A stretch of DNA of 34,570 nt from Acanthaster planci (Eukaryota; Echinodermata; Asteroidea; Valvatida; Acanthasteridae), in contig NW_019091682.1 in the NCBI RefSeq assembly GCF_001949145.1, positions 55,985 to 90,554 on the forward strand. The letters run 5' to 3'. The notes beneath the pieces are model-generated. The model was not told the origin of the DNA. It did not search any database and was given only the letters and a program-made list of their open reading frames with translations. The first letter of the stretch is position 1, and each line of letters starts with the position of its first letter. Below are positions 30,887 to 34,570 of this stretch, in pieces. Made by a program: the position numbers and the translations under genes.

Positions 30887-33288
30887 TTCCACGAAATTTA
30901 GGAAGTGTCAGTAGAAACTAATAGTTGAGGGCCCATCCTTGGTTTCAACTGCCAACAAAGGTGTGACTGGATGAAGTCAGTCCATCACGTATTGAAGGAA
31001 GACAGTTGAGTCAGGAGAACGTTAGTAGGTAGGGCCTCATATAAGTCTGGCAAGAGGTACCAGACTTACAGGGTTCACCCTCAGGCCAAAGGTTTGCTAG
31101 TGTGATCAATGCCCGGGCCAAGGCTGAAAGCCGAACTTTCCGGTACTTACCATTGGATCGGAAAATGTACGAGGACAGGAATCTCAAAGTTAGGAATCCA
31201 GGACAGCTGGTAAGCTAATATGCTAAGGATATGTTAAGGAAGGCTCCAGCCTCAACTGTTCATCCGCCTATTGAGAGACAGTTGCCAGGGTGTTTGCTTG
31301 TGGGAATGGCTGGGCGGTAAAAGATTACCAGAGTAAGGACCCCTAGCCCTAGGCACACTCTTAACAAATTGGGGGCCCATGCATAGTAGGCCCACTTTTG
31401 TTGGACCCCATAGCAGTCACAGTGCATCAAATTTGGACACGCCTACATTGAAAGAACTCATGGACCTCGAACCAATCACAGTATATAAATTTTGGACACG
31501 CCCATATCAGAGAAACTTGCGTCCGGGCAGTGAGCAGGACATGGCAAGGCCATGCGGAAGAATCTATGGAGATCGTACATGATAGGCCATGTAGGAAATA
31601 TAATGCCAACATATTGCTGAAGACCCCCTTGGAAAAGCACGGGATGACAGGGGACATGTGCAATCCACGACGGTGTAAAGTTAGGTGAATTCGTACACCC
31701 GAGGCATGAATTAGGAGTGGAAAAATGCAATAGCAGGTCCAAATTCGAACGGCGTAGTCACCAGGGCAGGGCCAGAAATGGAGGGGAGTCTGCCCAAAGA
31801 TCGCCGTTGTCCAATTCATGCCTAGGTGCCCTGATGACGAGGTCTCGGACATCAGTGGGATCAGGCGTGTGGCAGTTTTTGGGGGTCTGCGGGTAAGGCA
31901 CGGAATCATCTCCCACAGGCCTCCTTGAACAGGTACCGGTGGTAGAAAGGTTACACCCGGTAGGCTGTTCGTATGTAGTCTAAAGTCTTATTCACTGGGA
32001 AGTTGACCCGGGTAGCGCACTTCTGTTTCTTGGCTAGGTGCCCCCGGTGTGGAGGTCTCAGGCACCGGTCAGGGGCTTACATGTAGCGTAATGATCAGAG
32101 TTGTTTTGTCTTATATTCACCAGACAGAAGACAACGTAGGGCAGCCCAGTAGAGTGTAGTGTCTACGGCTAGCCTGGATGCACCAAAGAATGGTTGGTTC
32201 GAAGCACAGGCATAGAGGTGGAAGGTAGACGACGGGCCACATATGGCATACAGAGGTCTTGGTGGTGAAGCAGACTGACTACCCATGACGTAGTCTGCAT
32301 CGTGCCTGTTTTCCAAATGCTACTCAATCCATGTTATGGTACCAATATGTTCCCCTCGCGAGTGGTTGTAAATAATCTCTTTCTTGGTACAGGTTCATAT
32401 GACACTGTATGTACCATGGTGCTCATACTGCATGAGATGGCACACAGCCAGCTGGGTGCTTTATCAACTGTTTAAGACTGGACATGTGATGGGCTCTCGA
32501 CCTACCTGGTACAGGAAAAACTGTCTAGAACATTTATTAAAACCTTCCTATAAAAAGATGCATTCTTGACAGAGTTGTCCTATCAGTCAAAAACACAGAA
32601 GTGACATATGATATGTCTATGTACATGTACAGTGGACATGGTGGAGGGAGAAGAGGAAGAATTTTTTGACTGCCTGTGACTGTTAGAGCAAAAGGAACAA
32701 AGTATGAAAACCTACATGTATACATGTATGGATTTACACACTCAAGAAGTTACATGTAATACTAACATGATTAATGTATGAAACAAATTGAAGTCTATTT
32801 TTTTCTCTCTCTCCAGATGGTCAAAGGTTGGATACTATATGTACAATGTACATGTATACGTGTACATGTACAGTTATGTAAAATTTGTTGAAACTATCGT
32901 TTAAGCTTTTAGCAGTCCTAAGAAAAACCAGAGAAAACTCCACAAGAAACATGAACTTTAACCCATATAAATGTACATGTAACCAATTGGTGCTGATACA
33001 TGCAGCATGACTCAAGACATTTTAAGAATCAATTTTTAGGTCAACTGGTCAAGATTTAGTTTGATGTACTCAAATACATGTCAATCATCATTTAACATAA
33101 TGATAATAAATAAGATTACCAACCAAAATGTTCATGGGTTCTATACTGCTTGTGACTGGTGTTCAGCATGATGTTCACTTATCCTAAAAATTACATGAAG
33201 TTTTGGCTGGTAACCTGTTTTTCCTGAGCAAGACAATACTGTGCTTACGTGTAGCAGCTTCATGAAATTGGCCCTGACCATTTACAAG

Positions 33289-33414
33289 CACAATGTTCAA
33301 CCTCACACGCACAATGTTCAACCTCACAAGCACAATGTTCAACCTCACAAGCACGATGTTCAACCTCACAAGCACAATGTTCAACCTCACAAGCACAATG
33401 TTCGAACTCACACA
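33289..33414. repeat. 21-bp minisatellite, six copies
   Basis: Unit CACAATGTTCAACCTCACAAG, with copies starting at 33289, 33310, 33331, 33352, 33373 and 33394. Copies differ by one to a few bases; the last is the most diverged. Because 21 is a multiple of three, every frame stays open through the array and gives spurious heptapeptide ORFs (for example CACEVEH repeats on the - strand). These should not be annotated as genes. Confidence 0.95.
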
Positions 33415-33471
33415 CACATTTGCAATTCACAAACATGAAATTTGAACTCACACACATGACAATTCACTATA
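33415..33471. repeat. Diverged satellite-like units, left of the TIR element
   Basis: Reads TTTGCAATTCACAAACATGA then TTTGAACTCACACACATG then CAATTCAC. Related units resume at 34128 in the same orientation. Confidence 0.65.
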
Positions 33472-34107
33472 TAATAAACCTTTTTGGCGTTCGCAATGCA
33501 TTATGGGTGTGGTTGACAAACATGCACGCATTTTATGCACAACCCTATGGGAGAACTGAACCAGTCAAAAATCAAGTTACAGTTTTCTACTAAATATTTT
33601 TTATGTATCAGCTCATTAACTCACAGATGCATGCGTACTATTATCAGAAACATTTTCAAATTATATGTTTTCAAATATTTGTAAGAGCAAATCAACTTTT
33701 ATTGCCTTTTTCTAAGGGCACCAGTCCCTCTACAGGCTGAAAATGAACGTGACTGGTCAAAGCTGGATTTTGATTGGACAATACTGGAACATTAACATTC
33801 ATGAAGAAGTCAAAGCACGGTCTGTTACAAAAAGTGGTGTTGTTGGAAGAAATTCTCTGAATTTTCCTTCTCTGCCAAGCCTTAAACTTCGAAGTTTGTG
33901 AATATCTTCATCCCAAATCAAAAATGCAACACGTTGTCAGAAGGGGGGCGGCTTGAATTGGAGTGTGAAATAAAATGGAATTTACAGATTAACATTTTGC
34001 AGCCATGCAGGTACACTTCTCCCATAGGGTTGAGCATAAAAGGCATTGCATGTACATGTACGTCATCCAAACCCACAATGCATTGCGAATGTCGAAAAGG
34101 TTTATTA
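33472..34107. mobile_element. 636-bp element with about 85-90 bp terminal inverted repeats
   Basis: The left end 33472-33554 begins TAATAAACCTTTTTGGCGTT and ends CAACCCTATGGGAGA. The reverse complement of 34018-34107 begins TAATAAACCTTTTCGACATT and ends CAACCCTATGGGAGA. Between these, TTCGCAATGCATTATGGGT (left) corresponds to TTCGCAATGCATTGTGGGT (right). The right arm is a little longer because it carries a TACATGTACATG run. There is no transposase; it is a non-autonomous DNA transposon of MITE type. It sits inside satellite-like sequence. Confidence 0.85.
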
Positions 34108-34127
34108 CACGAAGTCACCACACAACG

Positions 34128-34282
34128 TTTGCAATTCACAAACAAGATGTTTGAACTCACACAACATTTACAATTCACTATTACACGGTGGTTGAACTCC
34201 ATCCAAACAGGATGTTTACCATGTTTACAATTCACAAATAGGCCTATGATCGACAACATTCAAACTCACACACACATTTGCC
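34128..34282. repeat. Diverged satellite-like units, right of the TIR element
   Basis: Reads TTTGCAATTCACAAACAAGA, TTTGAACTCACACAACATTT, CAATTCAC, and later TTACAATTCACAAATAGG and CAAACTCACACACACATTTG. These match the left flank 33415-33471 in the same orientation, as expected if one array was split by the element. Confidence 0.65.
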
Positions 34283-34570
34283 TGTCCACTTTAAAACATC
34301 ATGGTTTTTTTCATAAATTTTCTCAATCAGATCACATATTTACTTTCTATAGGGCCTAGGCCTACACATTTTTCTTGTCTTTTTCAGTTGATTCATACCC
34401 CTGAAGGATTTTTTAAGGGAAATACACTGTAGGCCTTGGCCTACATGATGTACATGTAGTATACAGGTAGGCAAGTCAAGATCCATTTGTGTAGACTGGT
34501 CTGGATCCTGTTTCCAATGCACGCGATTGGTACGAAAAGGTAAACAGAAGTCTGTCCAATACATATACCC

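Larger units (their letters stand above)
29059..32600. other. Unclassified region, purine-rich on the + strand, no recognised gene
   Basis: The base composition differs from the flanks: more G and GA-rich strings on the + strand, and no ACATGTAC between about 28785 and 32610. No long frame resembles a known protein on either strand. A pseudo-duplication at 31414-31448 and 31473-31508 (A-x-TTTGGACACGCC) stands out. It may be an old, heavily mutated retroelement or a non-coding transcript region; I cannot decide which. Confidence 0.4.

Noticed and set aside
31427-32316. Frames on the - strand as a retroviral-type gag or LTR with primer site
   Set aside because: A GGTACC-containing sequence near 32336 recalled a primer-binding site, but there are no paired LTRs, protease or reverse transcriptase motifs.
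33184-33457. Open frames with heptapeptide repeats (LVRLNIV, CACEVEH, HKHNVQP)
   Set aside because: They come from a 21-bp tandem repeat, which is open in all frames because 21 is divisible by three. There is no start or splice context.

Overview
This is a eukaryotic, animal-type window: spliced genes with GT/AG introns, decayed non-LTR retrotransposons, foldback elements, a 551-base assembly gap, and dozens of copies of the palindromic repeat TACATGTA/ACATGTAC. I infer a marine invertebrate draft genome (echinoderm, hemichordate or cephalochordate would fit the repeat style), but the sequence alone does not fix the species. Most of the window is not coding.

Two conserved genes can be built exon by exon, and they are convergent. 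On the + strand (3547-7667) are three of the presumed four coding exons of Asterix/WDR83OS, an ER membrane protein of the PAT intramembrane-chaperone complex. The first exon is not found. On the - strand (22669-17972) are six coding exons of a GPX4-type glutathione peroxidase. It has an in-frame TGA selenocysteine codon at 20523-20521 and a 25-nt microexon. Only the N-terminal exon is missing. A SECIS element must exist for this gene to work, but I found only a weak candidate. The two genes have no evident functional link.

Layout: 1-742 is the 3' part of a dead LINE ORF2, interrupted by TACATG repeats. 743-3546 has nothing recognised. 3547-7667 is Asterix; its large last intron holds two A/T homopolymer-hairpin clusters and a tRNA-like pseudogene. 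7668-17971 is gene-poor, with a possible 61-aa single-pass membrane microprotein (10759-10574, -), an 870-bp imperfect palindrome (11814-12683) and the gap (14198-14748). 17972-22669 is GPX4; one intron holds a TGA-interrupted 90-codon frame and an A/T minisatellite. 22670-27850 is rich in TACATG repeats. 27850-28330 is a second dead LINE 3' end. 28741-32600 is a mosaic of inverted and direct repeats without recognised genes and almost without ACATGTAC, including a perfect 44+18 bp palindrome at 29922-30087. 33289-34282 is a 21-bp minisatellite and a related repeat split by a 636-bp terminal-inverted-repeat element.

I see no CRISPR array, operon, phage or bacterial-type system. The most useful results are the selenoprotein gene, which a standard ORF caller would break, the Asterix gene with its short exons, and several unclassified palindromic mobile elements.
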